Made by a program: the position numbers and the translations under genes. A stretch of 64,000 nt of DNA from DASSUW01 sp963730535 (lineage in GTDB: Bacteria > Actinomycetota > Thermoleophilia > Solirubrobacterales > Solirubrobacteraceae): positions 186,001 through 250,000 of the forward strand of contig CAVSRU010000002.1 in the NCBI GenBank assembly GCA_963730535.1. The letters run 5' to 3'. Under the pieces are notes generated by a model. The model did no database searches. It saw only the letters and a list, made by a program, of their open reading frames with translations, and was not told the DNA's origin. Numbering within the stretch: the first letter of the stretch is position 1; every line of letters begins with the position of its first letter. This document shows, piece after piece, positions 32,878 through 40,981 of this stretch.

Positions 32878-34075
32878 TCAGCCGGTCGCCAGCGTCGCCT
32901 CCGCCTTCTCGGGCTTGAAGAACACGCGGTCGGCGACGATCGCCGGTCGACCGTCTCGTCGGGGCGTTGGATCTCGAGCTCGGTGCCGAGCTCGCTGTGC
33001 TCGACCGGGCACCATCGCGTAGCCGATGTTGCGGTCCAGCCGCGGCGAGTAGCACGCCGAAGTGACGATGCCGATCGTGCTCGCCGCCCACGTGGACCGG
33101 GAAGAAGTCCGGCATCGAGCCGTCGTTGTAGGCGCCGAGCTTGCTCCCGCCGATCTCGACGCCGACGAGCTTGCGGTCGACGCCGCGCTCGGCCACGGCG
33201 CGCAGCGCATCACGACCGATGAAGTCCTGCTCCTGCTCGAGCTCGACCATCCACTTGTAGCCGTAGCCGACCTCGTACGGATTCTCCTCGATCGTCATGT
33301 CGCAGCCGTGCGCGAGGATCCCGCCCTCGATGCGGCGGATGTGGCAAGGCCCGATCGGCGACAGCCCGTGCGGCTCGCCGGCCTGCGAGCAGGGCGTCCC
33401 AGAGCTTGAGGCCGTCGCGGCTGGCGTCGCGCAGATACAGCTCGTAGCCGAGCTCGCCCGAGTAGCCCGGTGCGCGAGATGACGAGCCGCATCCCGTCCA
33501 GCTCGCGCTCGGCCATGAAGTAATAGGGCAGCTCGAGGATGTCCGCGCCGAAGAGGTCGGTCATGACCTCCTTTGACTTGGGGCCCTGGAGCTGGAGCGG
33601 GCCGACGTCGGGCTCGCGTGATCGTGCACGTCGAGCCCGGAGTGGTAGGCGACGCCCTTGGCCCAAAGCAGCACGTCGCTGTCGGCCAGCGAGAGCCAGA
33701 AGTGGTTCTCGGCGAGCCGCAGGAGCACCGGGTCGTTGATGATGCCGCCGCGCTCGTCGGTGATGAACGCATACTTGCACTGCCCGACCGCGCACAGCTT
33801 GAGGTCGCGCGGCGTGAGCATGTTGGTGAAGCGGAAGGCGTCCGGGCCGCATGATCTCGACCTGGCGCTCGGCGCCGCCGACGTCCCAGAGCGTCACGCC
33901 CTCCAGCAGCTGCCAGTACTCCGGCGAACGGGTCGCCGTAGTGGCGCGGGTGATAGTGGTGGTTATAGAAGCTGTACAGCGCGACGCCGTGGCGGCGGGA
34001 CCCGTAGTAGTACGGCGACTTCTTGATCCGCGTGTACAGCAAGACCCCGGGGTTGGGGTTCACCCGATCCTCCAT
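32878..34075 (-). pseudogene. DmdA/GcvT-like aminomethyltransferase, frameshifted
   Basis: Glycine-cleavage T-protein superfamily, nearest in style to DMSP demethylase and other H4folate-dependent demethylases. It begins MEDRVNPNPGVLLYTRIKKS with YSFYNHHYHPRHYGD, then in other frames VTLWDVGGAERQVEIM, TNMLTPRDLKLCAVGQCKYA, LQGPKSKEVMTDLFGAD, SPIGPCHIRRIEGGIL and EQDFIGRDALRAV. About six frame changes are seen, for example one extra base in the GDPFA/EYWQLLEG junction. A cobalamin riboswitch lies upstream. The methyl donor substrate is unknown; DMSP, sarcosine/glycine derivatives or methoxylated compounds are possible. Confidence 0.72.
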
Positions 34076-34127
34076 CGATCCACCACCTTGGCCGAGCGGC
34101 CCTACGCGAGGCCGCGGTTGTCCGGGA

Positions 34128-34275
34128 CGGGGTCGACAGGTCTTCGGGCTCGGACGCGACCGGGACGACAGCCTTCCCAGGCGAGCGCCCAGTGGCGGTG
34201 CGTCGTCTCGCACGTCCCTACCGCTGCGCGACAGCTCCGGCATTCGACCGGATTCCCCTGACCCGAGTGACGGGT
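34128..34275 (-). promoter_or_regulatory. cobalamin riboswitch upstream of the DmdA/GcvT-like gene
   Basis: Minus-strand copy closely similar to the one at 32690-32850: GGGAATCCGGTCGAATGCCGG, GCTGTCGCGCAGCGGTAGGG, GCCACTGGGCG, TGGGAAGGC and GAGCCCGAAGACCTGTCGAC. It ends about 55 nt before the gene start at 34075. B12 control of a T-protein-type demethylase is unusual. End points are approximate. Confidence 0.83.
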
Positions 34276-34317
34276 GTGATCGACTCCAGGACGCACGGTA
34301 CAGGCTCCGGCCCGGGT

Positions 34318-34500
34318 CAAGCAAGGATGCCGCGCACGGGCACGGCGCCGCGGATCGCGCTCGTGACGACGACGTCGGTGCGCGGCGATCGCGCCGGCGC
34401 TGACGCGGACTGCGGCGTCGAGGCTCGCGGCGACGAAGGCGCTTGGCGGGCTGGAGCGAGGCATCTGATCCCGCAGGTAGGCGTTGACGAGCCTCGCGAC
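34318..34500 (-). pseudogene. fragment of a second MetE-like UROD protein
   Basis: About 180 nt that match the C-terminus of the gene at 29382-30340: TPTCG in one frame, then VAASLDAAVRVSAGAIAAH in another (compare VAATLDAAIRVTAGAIAAH in the longer copy). The rest of the gene is missing. It abuts a riboswitch fragment and then the nrdA fragment, marking a rearrangement breakpoint. Confidence 0.65.
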
Positions 34501-34526
34501 GTACCACTGCGCGCCAGCTCCGGCAC
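34501..34526 (-). other. fragment of a third cobalamin riboswitch
   Basis: The 26 nt include GCCGGAGCTGGCGCGCAGTG on the minus strand, nearly identical to the 5' part of the riboswitch at 32690-32850. The downstream half is missing and the UROD-fragment coding sequence follows directly. It indicates that the lost gene was also B12-controlled. Confidence 0.55.
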
Positions 34527-34529
34527 TGG

Positions 34530-34910
34530 CGGAGGAGATCAAGCGCTTCGACGGCGCGCTTCGACGGCGACCTGTCACGCATCCCCGCCATCCCCGATGA
34601 GCTGCCGGACCGCGACCGCACAGCGTTCCAAATCGACAGCTCGTACCTGATCGCGGCGGCCGCGCGCCGGCAGAAGTGGATCGACCAGTCGCAGTCGCTC
34701 AACCTCTTCCTCGCCGCGCCGGACCTCAAGACCATGAACCACGTGTACCGCGCCGGCTGGCACGCGGGCCTCAAGACGACCTACTACCTGCGCACGCTCG
34801 GCGCCTCGGCGATCGAGAAGGCCACCGTCGCGGCGGCGGTACCCGACGAGGTGCGGGCGTGCTCGATCGAGGCGATGCGCAACGGAGAGGAGTGCGAGTC
34901 CTGCCAATGA
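34530..34910 (+). pseudogene. nrdA: C-terminal fragment of class Ia ribonucleotide reductase alpha subunit
   Basis: About 115 residues of NrdA: IDSSYLIAAAARRQKWIDQS, QSLNLFLAAPDLKTM, AGWHAGLKTTYYLRTLGA, and the C-terminal redox pair in CESCQ. The catalytic barrel is absent. The left edge, where IKRFDG is expected, carries a small tandem duplication (CGCTTCGACGGCG twice near 34538-34570). The piece therefore ends at a rearrangement junction with the riboswitch/MetE-like scrap. No start or promoter is evident. Confidence 0.82.
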
Positions 34911-35090
34911 CCCCGCCGGTCGAGGTGGTCTATCCCGGCCACCTCGATCACCACGGCACGCTTTCGGGGGCGAGGCGCTGCGGATGATGGACACCGCCGC
35001 CTTCGTCCCGCGACTCGCACGCGCGGCGGACCATGGTGACCGTCGCGGTCGGCGCGGATCCTGCGAGGCCATTTCGACGGCGAGCGGCGC
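34907..35090 (+). pseudogene. acyl-CoA thioesterase (hotdog) N-terminal fragment
   Basis: Starts with an ATG overlapping the nrdA stop: MTPPVEVVYPGHLDHHGTL. After a frame change come EALRMMDTAAFV and, after another, ARRTMVTVAVGADPARPF. This is the hotdog-fold thioesterase pattern in which H-H-G-T-L-F-G-G-E-A-L is conserved. The gene stops short near 35090, where the sequence similar to the upstream flank of the tRNA remnant begins. Truncated and frameshifted. Confidence 0.65.
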
Positions 35091-35235
35091 TGCTGAGGGC
35101 GCGGCTAAAGACACGACGCGGAAGCGTCGAGGAAGCGCCGGACGGCGACGGTACGCAGTAGCGACTCGGGCGCGAGCGCGGCAGGATCACCGAAATGCAG
35201 GGATTTCGATCACGCGGCAATAGCTCGCAACGCGT

Positions 35236-35286
35236 CGCGCGTTGATGGTAAGGAAGGGGTCGCCGGTTCGAGTCCGGCAGAGGGCT
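35236..35286 (+). repeat. tRNA-Thr(GGT) 3'-half, direct repeat copy 2
   Basis: Same 51 nt as 29129-29179 with one difference: the anticodon-stem strand reads GGAAG, as in an intact threonine tRNA, instead of TGAAG. T-arm GCCGG-TTCGAGT-CCGGC and acceptor AGAGGGC are intact. The 10 nt before the tRNA identity (CGCGCGTTGA) are also shared, so both copies appear to be the same type of integration junction. Confidence 0.75.
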
Positions 35287-35629
35287 CTAGAAACGCCGAC
35301 GCTATGGCGGCCTTCTCGTTCCTGAGCCTACTGGCAGCTCAAGACGCGGTAGGCATGGAGAGCCACTTGCAGGCTCGGCGTGCAAGTCATGCAACCGATC
35401 GGCGGGCAGGCGACGAAAATCCCTGCTCTCGCGTTGAAAAACCTCGCTCTGTGTCTCTCGGTTGGCTTGCAAGTAGGTTGCAAGTTGCGCCACAGCGCTC
35501 CGACCACCGCGCTCGCGCTGCAGGAGTCGCACACACGAACGAACTTCAACGCGCACCGAGGCACGCAGACCGTCGAACAAGGAGCCGAGACGATCGTCCG
35601 GGACGCACTGACATCGGTTCCGTACGCGG
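35287..35629. other. 343-nt gene-free stretch
   Basis: Base composition is visibly lower in GC than the surroundings. It contains several TGCAAGT/TTGCAAG words around 35364-35490. No recognisable protein appears in any frame. It may be leftover mobile-element DNA between the tRNA remnant and the TetR gene. Confidence 0.4.
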
Positions 35630-36304
35630 TCACCCATCACTCAGCTTGTCGAGACCGTCGAGGATCAGGTCGAGCCCGAAGAGAAACTCCTTGGTGTAGT
35701 CGTAGCCCGACTTCGCGATGTACCCGCCGACCACCTCGACAAGGTGCGGGTAGTCCGCCAGTACGGACTCGTATTCGCGCATCTGCCGCTGTGCCTCCGC
35801 CGCGAAGTCGTCCGGGGTCTCGGAGGACATGTCGGTCTCCTGGAGCGCGAACCCGTAGATGTACGCGTCTTGGACGGAGTAGGCGTTGACGGTCGCCTGG
35901 ATCGAGAAACCGGCCGCGCGCAGGCACCCGAGCACGGCGTCGTGGAGTCGAAGGTTCGCCGGCCCGTGGTTCGTCCGCCCCTCCATGTTGCCGACCGCCC
36001 AGCGGTGGCGGTTGAGCGCCTCGCGGGTCGAGATTGCCCGCCGGCGCATGGCCGTCTTCCAGTCGACCTCGAGCGACGGTGGATCGATCTCGCTGAACAC
36101 GATGTCGACCATCCCGTCGATGAGCCGATCCTTATTGGGGACGTAGTAGTAGAGCGTCATCGCGGCAACGTCGAGCTCATCGGCGAGCTTGCGCATCGAT
36201 AACCACTCGAGCCCGTGGCGATCGGCGAGCGCGACGGCGGTCCGCAGCACGCGCTCCTCGCTCAGCGGCCCTCGCTTCTCAATGGCTGGTTCGGGTCGGC
36301 TCAT
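35630..36304 (-). CDS. TetR-family repressor with TetR_C domain
   Basis: 224 residues. The helix-turn-helix is LSMRKLADELDVAAMTLYYYVPNKDRLI at about residues 35-62, preceded by VLRTAVALADRHG. The C-terminal ligand domain has the TetR_C pattern with long helices ending in FLFGLDLILDGLDKL. It is divergent from an MMPL exporter gene, and two direct repeats sit between them, so it very likely represses the exporter and itself. The ATG at 36304 is 91 nt from the exporter start. Confidence 0.88.
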   Translation of the reverse strand: MSRPEPAIEKRGPLSEERVLRTAVALADRHGLEWLSMRKLADELDVAAMTLYYYVPNKDRLIDGMVDIVFSEIDPPSLEVDWKTAMRRRAISTREALNRHRWAVGNMEGRTNHGPANLRLHDAVLGCLRAAGFSIQATVNAYSVQDAYIYGFALQETDMSSETPDDFAAEAQRQMREYESVLADYPHLVEVVGGYIAKSGYDYTKEFLFGLDLILDGLDKLSDG

Positions 36305-36335
36305 CGCGCTTGTTCGGTTTGCCCCACTAGCGGCA

Positions 36336-36372
36336 TCTTACAGCGTACGACAGGCTCTCTTACAGTGTACGA
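36336..36372. promoter_or_regulatory. paired operator repeats between tetR and MMPL gene
   Basis: TCTTACAGCGTACGA at 36336-36350 and TCTTACAGTGTACGA at 36358-36372 are direct repeats 22 nt apart, about two helical turns. Each core is semi-palindromic around TACAGnGTAC. Their place between divergent genes fits a TetR operator overlapping both promoters. Confidence 0.6.
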
Positions 36373-36394
36373 ACCACTTCGGAGGGAGACCGTC

Positions 36395-38569
36395 ATGCAG
36401 CCCCGCAATCTCGCAGCGCGCATCGGTAGTTGGAGCGCCCATCACCGCAGGACGGCCATCCTCGGCTGGGTCCTGTTCGTCGTCCTCGCCGTCGTCGTCG
36501 GCGGCAAGATCGGCCAGAACGATCTCGACGAGTCGGCGGCCGGCAGCGGCGAGTCGAAGCGCGGCGACATGATCGTCGAGGCCGCCGGCTTCCCCGAACA
36601 GTCGGGCGAGCGGGTGCTCATCCAGGGCAAGCGCGCCGACGATCCCGCGGTGACCGCTGCCGTGGTGGACGTCGTGAGCCGCCTGGAGCGGATCGACGGC
36701 ATCAAGGAGATCGAGACCCCGCTCGCCTCCGAGGACGGCCGCTCGGTCCTCGTGAGCTTCGCGATGCGCGGCAACGAGGAGCAGCTCGAGAAGCTCGTGG
36801 AGCAGCCGCTCGCCGCCGTGGCCACCGCTCAGGCCGCCCATCCCGATGTGCGGGTCGAGCAGTTCGGCGAGGTTTCCGCGACTAAGGCGATCGCCGCGCA
36901 GGACGCCGAGGACGGCAAGAAGTCGCAGCTGATCTCCAACGCCCTGCTGCTGGTGATCCTGCTCGTCGCCTTTGGTGCGGTCGTCGCCGCGGGCCTGCCG
37001 CTCGTGCTCGGCGCCAGCGCCGTCGCGGGCACCGTCGGACTGCTCGGGCCGGTCAGCCAGCTCTACGCGCTGCCGGCCGACGTGGCCGAGCTCGTGGTGA
37101 TCATCGGCCTCGCCGTCGGGGTGGACTACGCGATGTTCTACTCGCGCCGCGTGATGGAGGAGCGCGACCGCGGCCACTCGGCCGAGGCCGCGGTGGAGAT
37201 CGCCGCCGCCACGTCGGGCCGCGCGGTGCTCATCTCGGGCTTGACCGTGATGACCGCGATGGCCGGGCTGCTGTTCGCCGGCAACCCGATCTTCGTCGGC
37301 TTCGGCATCGGCACGATGCTCGTCGTCGCCGTCGCCATGCTGGGCTCGCTGACCTTCCTGCCGGCGATGCTCTCGTTCCTCAGCGAGAAGAACTGGCTGG
37401 AGAAGGGCCGCGTGCCCTACGTCACCAATCGCCGCCACCGGAGCAAGGGCCAGTCGCGCGTCTGGAACGCGATCCTCGCTCGCGTGCTCAAGCGCCCGCT
37501 CGTGTCGACGCTGATCGCCGGCGGCCTGCTCGTCGCCCTCAGCGTCCCCGCGCTCGGCATCCAGTTCAAGAACCCCGGGTACGACGGCTACTCGCGCAGC
37601 CAGCCGGTCATACAGACCTACGATCGACTCCAGGCCGCCTTCCCCGGCGGCGCCGTCCCGGCCACGACGATCATCAAGGCCGACGACGTCACCGCCGCCC
37701 CAGTCCAGGCCGCGATCGGGCAGCTGCACGACCAGGCGATCGCCACCGGGCAGCTCTCCGAGCCCTCCAGCGTCGAGATCAGCCCCGACAAGACGGTCGC
37801 CGTCGTCGCCCTCTCCGTCAAGGGCAGCGGCACCGACGCCGCCTCCGAGCGCTCGCTCGAGGTCCTGCGCAGCGATGTGATTCCGGCCACCGTCGGCAAG
37901 CTCCCCGGCGTCGAAGTCGCCGTCAACGGCTTGACCGCCGGCTCGAAGGACTTCATCGACGCCATGACCTCGCGCGCGCCACTCGTGTTCGGCTTCGTGC
38001 TCAGCCTCGCGTTCGTCCTGCTGCTGATCACGTTCCGCTCGATCGTGGTGCCGATCAAGGCGATCATCCTCAACCTGCTGTCAGTCGGCGCCGCCTATGG
38101 CGTGCTCGTGCTCGTCTTCCAGGACGGCCACGGCGAGAGGCTGCTCGACTTCCAGTCCGTCGGTGGCATCGCCCCCTGGATCCCGCTGTTCCTGTTCGTG
38201 ATCCTCTTCGGCCTCTCGATGGACTACCACGTGTTCATCCTCAGCCGCGTCCGCGAAGCCGTGGACCGCGGCATGAGCAACGACGACGCGGTCGCCCACG
38301 GCCTCAAGAGTACGGCCGGCGTCGTGACCAGCGCCGCACTCGTGATGGTCGCGGTCTTCGGCTCCTTCGCAATCGGCAGCGACCAGCTCGCCAAGCAGAT
38401 CGGGGTCGGTCTCGCCGCTGCGATCCTGATCGACGCGACGCTCATCCGCGCCGTCCTGCTGCCGGCCACGATGAAGCTGCTCGGCGAGCGCAACTGGTAC
38501 CTACCCGAGCGGCTCAGCTGGCTCCCGAAGCTCGAGCACGAGCCGCAGGCGGCGCCCGTCCCGGCCTGA
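36395..38569 (+). CDS. MMPL/RND family transporter
   Basis: 724-residue multi-pass exporter of the MMPL family. The N-terminal membrane helix is RTAILGWVLFVVLAVVVGG, followed by an exterior loop domain. Two sets of membrane helices contain the family motifs IIGLAVGVDYAMFYSRRVME and FGLSMDYHVFILSRVREAV. Such pumps export lipids or drugs using the proton gradient. The ATG at 36395 has a GGAGGGAG site and follows the operator pair; the frame is open further upstream but that part overlaps tetR. A final basic, proline-rich tail ends the protein. Confidence 0.92.
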   Translation: MQPRNLAARIGSWSAHHRRTAILGWVLFVVLAVVVGGKIGQNDLDESAAGSGESKRGDMIVEAAGFPEQSGERVLIQGKRADDPAVTAAVVDVVSRLERIDGIKEIETPLASEDGRSVLVSFAMRGNEEQLEKLVEQPLAAVATAQAAHPDVRVEQFGEVSATKAIAAQDAEDGKKSQLISNALLLVILLVAFGAVVAAGLPLVLGASAVAGTVGLLGPVSQLYALPADVAELVVIIGLAVGVDYAMFYSRRVMEERDRGHSAEAAVEIAAATSGRAVLISGLTVMTAMAGLLFAGNPIFVGFGIGTMLVVAVAMLGSLTFLPAMLSFLSEKNWLEKGRVPYVTNRRHRSKGQSRVWNAILARVLKRPLVSTLIAGGLLVALSVPALGIQFKNPGYDGYSRSQPVIQTYDRLQAAFPGGAVPATTIIKADDVTAAPVQAAIGQLHDQAIATGQLSEPSSVEISPDKTVAVVALSVKGSGTDAASERSLEVLRSDVIPATVGKLPGVEVAVNGLTAGSKDFIDAMTSRAPLVFGFVLSLAFVLLLITFRSIVVPIKAIILNLLSVGAAYGVLVLVFQDGHGERLLDFQSVGGIAPWIPLFLFVILFGLSMDYHVFILSRVREAVDRGMSNDDAVAHGLKSTAGVVTSAALVMVAVFGSFAIGSDQLAKQIGVGLAAAILIDATLIRAVLLPATMKLLGERNWYLPERLSWLPKLEHEPQAAPVPA

Positions 38570-38649
38570 CCCTCACCTCAACTCGCCGAAGGGCCCGCCC
38601 CTTCGCGGCGGCTCCTGGGTGCGTAGTTTTCCTCTTCCGGGACCGGCTC

Positions 38650-38683
38650 GGCGACCACTTCCGAGCGAAGGGAAGCGGTCGCC
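38650..38683. terminator. hairpin between convergent MMPL and ABC operons
   Basis: Thirteen-nt arms GGCGACCACTTCC and GGAAGCGGTCGCC with one mismatch and an 8-nt loop, in the 170-nt gap between two convergent operons. It could terminate either one. No other feature is seen in the gap. Confidence 0.45.
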
Positions 38684-38741
38684 GCTCCTGGCCTGCAGAG
38701 CGCGTCCACCCGGACCATGCACTCCGCGTCCCGGCGATCGG

Positions 38742-40028
38742 TCAGGCCGAGATGTCGATCTCGTCGGCGACCTCGCTTGTGTGGCCCGGTTCGACCACCT
38801 TCAGGAATCCTGGCACCTGTGGGTCGACCTCGGTGATCAGCGTCGCCCTTGAGGGCGGGCCGCCCTCCGGCGTGTAGGTGACCGACGGTGTGATGCCGCC
38901 GAGGTCGACCTGCCCGAGGTTCTCCTTGGCGGCGAGGATGCCCTTGCGGCTGAGGTCGCCGGAGTCGATCGCCTTGCGGAGGATCTGCTCGACGACCATG
39001 CCCTGGGAGTAGGCGAGCGCGAAGTAGATGCTCGGCGTCTGGTCGGGGGCGTACTGCTTCTGGTCGGCGAGCAGCTGTTCCATGCCGGGCGCGTCGTCGT
39101 CGCCCCACGGGGTCGAGAACGAGGTGACGATGGCGCCTTTCAGGGCGGCCGCGACCGGGGTCGGCTTGGCGCCGGCGGTGCCGTCTTCGGTGATCAGCTG
39201 CTCGATGTAGGACGGTCCCTGGAGGATCCACTGCGGCGTGAAGCCGAGCGTGGCGGCGGTGCCGACGATCGGGCCGGTGGCGCTTGGCAGCGCAGTGACG
39301 ACGACGGCGTCGGCGCCGGCGGCCTTGAGCTTTTGCACCTGGGCCGTGAAGTCGGTGTCGCCGGGCTTGTAGGACTGGCGGCCGACGTCGGTGAATCCGA
39401 GCGACTGCTTGGCGGCCTCGAAGCCGCGCAGGCCGTCGGTGCCGTACTCGTCGTTCTGATAGATGATCCCGACCTTCAGCTTCTTGGCGCCGCCCTCCGT
39501 CGCGTAGTCGAGCGCGTTGGCGACGTCGATGCTGTACGGCGTGCCGACCGGCGCGACCGTCGGGTCGGTTCCCCAGATCGAGTCGAACGACGCGGGGATG
39601 GTGACGAGCTTCTCGCGGCCGAACAGCGGCTGGATCGCCTTCGTGGTCGGGCTGCCGAACGAGTTCAGGATCGCGATGTCGCTCTTGAGGGCGTTGTAGG
39701 CCTGCACGTGCTGCTGCGGCTGGTAGCCGGTGTCCTCGACCGCGAGGTCGATCTTCCAGCCTTCGATCCCGCCGCGGGCGTTGAGCGCGTCGAAGTACGC
39801 CTGGTGTCCGGCCGCGACCGGCTTGCCGAGCGCGGCGGCGGGGCCGCTTAGGGCGTTCAGGTCGCCGACGCGGATGGTCTTGGACGAGGCGTCGATGCCC
39901 GGGCCGGTCTTGAGCGAGCCCTGGGCGGCGCTGCCGCCCGAGCTCTCTTCGGCGTCTCCGGTCCCGCAGGCGCCGAGGACGAGGCTCGAGGCCGCCACGG
40001 CGGCCACGGCCAGGATGGACGGTCTCAC
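38742..40028 (-). CDS. ABC transporter substrate-binding lipoprotein (branched-chain amino acid type)
   Basis: 428-residue periplasmic-binding-protein fold of the LivJ/K type. The N-terminus is a lipoprotein signal with the lipobox LVLGAC. The mature part begins after a Gly/Ser-rich linker with IRVGDLNALSGPAAALGKPV, and continues with FGSPTTKAIQPLF and GADAVVVTALPSATGPIV. It is the last gene of the liv-type operon; its GTG overlaps the livM stop (GTGA). The ligand cannot be read from sequence; neighbouring acyl-CoA ligases suggest an organic acid rather than an amino acid. Confidence 0.92.
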   Translation of the reverse strand: MRPSILAVAAVAASSLVLGACGTGDAEESSGGSAAQGSLKTGPGIDASSKTIRVGDLNALSGPAAALGKPVAAGHQAYFDALNARGGIEGWKIDLAVEDTGYQPQQHVQAYNALKSDIAILNSFGSPTTKAIQPLFGREKLVTIPASFDSIWGTDPTVAPVGTPYSIDVANALDYATEGGAKKLKVGIIYQNDEYGTDGLRGFEAAKQSLGFTDVGRQSYKPGDTDFTAQVQKLKAAGADAVVVTALPSATGPIVGTAATLGFTPQWILQGPSYIEQLITEDGTAGAKPTPVAAALKGAIVTSFSTPWGDDDAPGMEQLLADQKQYAPDQTPSIYFALAYSQGMVVEQILRKAIDSGDLSRKGILAAKENLGQVDLGGITPSVTYTPEGGPPSRATLITEVDPQVPGFLKVVEPGHTSEVADEIDISA

Positions 40029-40981
40029 GAGTGAGCCTCCTTCGGTTGGTTGAGAAGTCCCGCCAGCCCTCGTGGCTGCAGGACGAGGAACACGACGATC
40101 AAGAGGCCGTAGGCGATCGACGCGAGATCGGCCTCCTGGGGTAGGAACGGCAACTCCTTGAGCAGCGTGGGGAGGGCGAAGACCACCGCCGAGCCGAGCA
40201 GCGGCCCCGCCACGGTGCCCATCCCGCCGACGATCACGGCGGCGACGAACTGGATCGACAGCAGCAGGCTCCACTCGCCGGGCTGCGCGAAGCTCAGGTA
40301 CGACGCGTACAGCGCCCCGCTCACGCCGGCCATGAACGCCGCCGCGGTGAACGCCGCGACCTTGACGCGGCGGACGTCGACGCCCATGACAGCGGCAGCG
40401 ATCTCACGCTCGCGGACGGCCACCATCGCGCGGCCGCTGCGCGTGCGTCGCACGTTCCACGCGAACGCTGTGGCGCCACCGAGCAGGGCGAGCGCGAGGT
40501 AGTAGTAGAGGCCGTTGGTGTCGATCAGCAGGTCGCCGACGCGGAGCGGGTCGGTGAAGACCGGCGGGAAGGTGCGGCCCTGCGGGCCGCCGGTGAGCGA
40601 CTCCGCGTTGAAGAAGACGTGCTGGCCGATGAAGACCAGCCCCAGCGTCACGATCGCCAGGTAGAGCCCGCTCAGCCGCAGCGCGATGGGACCAACGAGC
40701 GCGCCGCAGATGCCGGCCACCACACCCGCCGCCGGGATCCACAGCGCGGCGCTCCAGCCGAGGTCCTCGCCGAGCTTGGCGCCGGTGTACGCGCCGACGG
40801 CGAGGAAGAACGCGTGGCCGAGCGAGATCTGGCCCGCGTAGCCGGTCAGGATGTTGAGGCCGGTGGCGCCGATGGCGGCGATCACGACGAACGTGGCGGT
40901 GGTCAGCGCCGACGTGCCGAGCTGGAACGGCAACACCAGCAGCGCGATCGCGGCCGCGATGAGGACGATCCGCGCGCGCAT
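40025..40981 (-). CDS. livM: branched-chain amino acid-type ABC permease LivM
   Basis: 318-residue inner-membrane permease with about nine hydrophobic segments. Family motif ATGLNILTGYAGQISLGHAFF is near the start, and the EAA-like coupling region includes REREIAAAVMGVDVRRVKVAAF. ATG at 40981 overlaps the livH stop as TGATG. It pairs with livH. Confidence 0.93.
   Translation of the reverse strand: MRARIVLIAAAIALLVLPFQLGTSALTTATFVVIAAIGATGLNILTGYAGQISLGHAFFLAVGAYTGAKLGEDLGWSAALWIPAAGVVAGICGALVGPIALRLSGLYLAIVTLGLVFIGQHVFFNAESLTGGPQGRTFPPVFTDPLRVGDLLIDTNGLYYYLALALLGGATAFAWNVRRTRSGRAMVAVREREIAAAVMGVDVRRVKVAAFTAAAFMAGVSGALYASYLSFAQPGEWSLLLSIQFVAAVIVGGMGTVAGPLLGSAVVFALPTLLKELPFLPQEADLASIAYGLLIVVFLVLQPRGLAGLLNQPKEAHS

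Noticed and set aside
35304..35699. Protein gene in the stretch after the second tRNA remnant
   Set aside because: Overlapping frames on both strands give no recognisable domain, and the 3' part is antisense to tetR.
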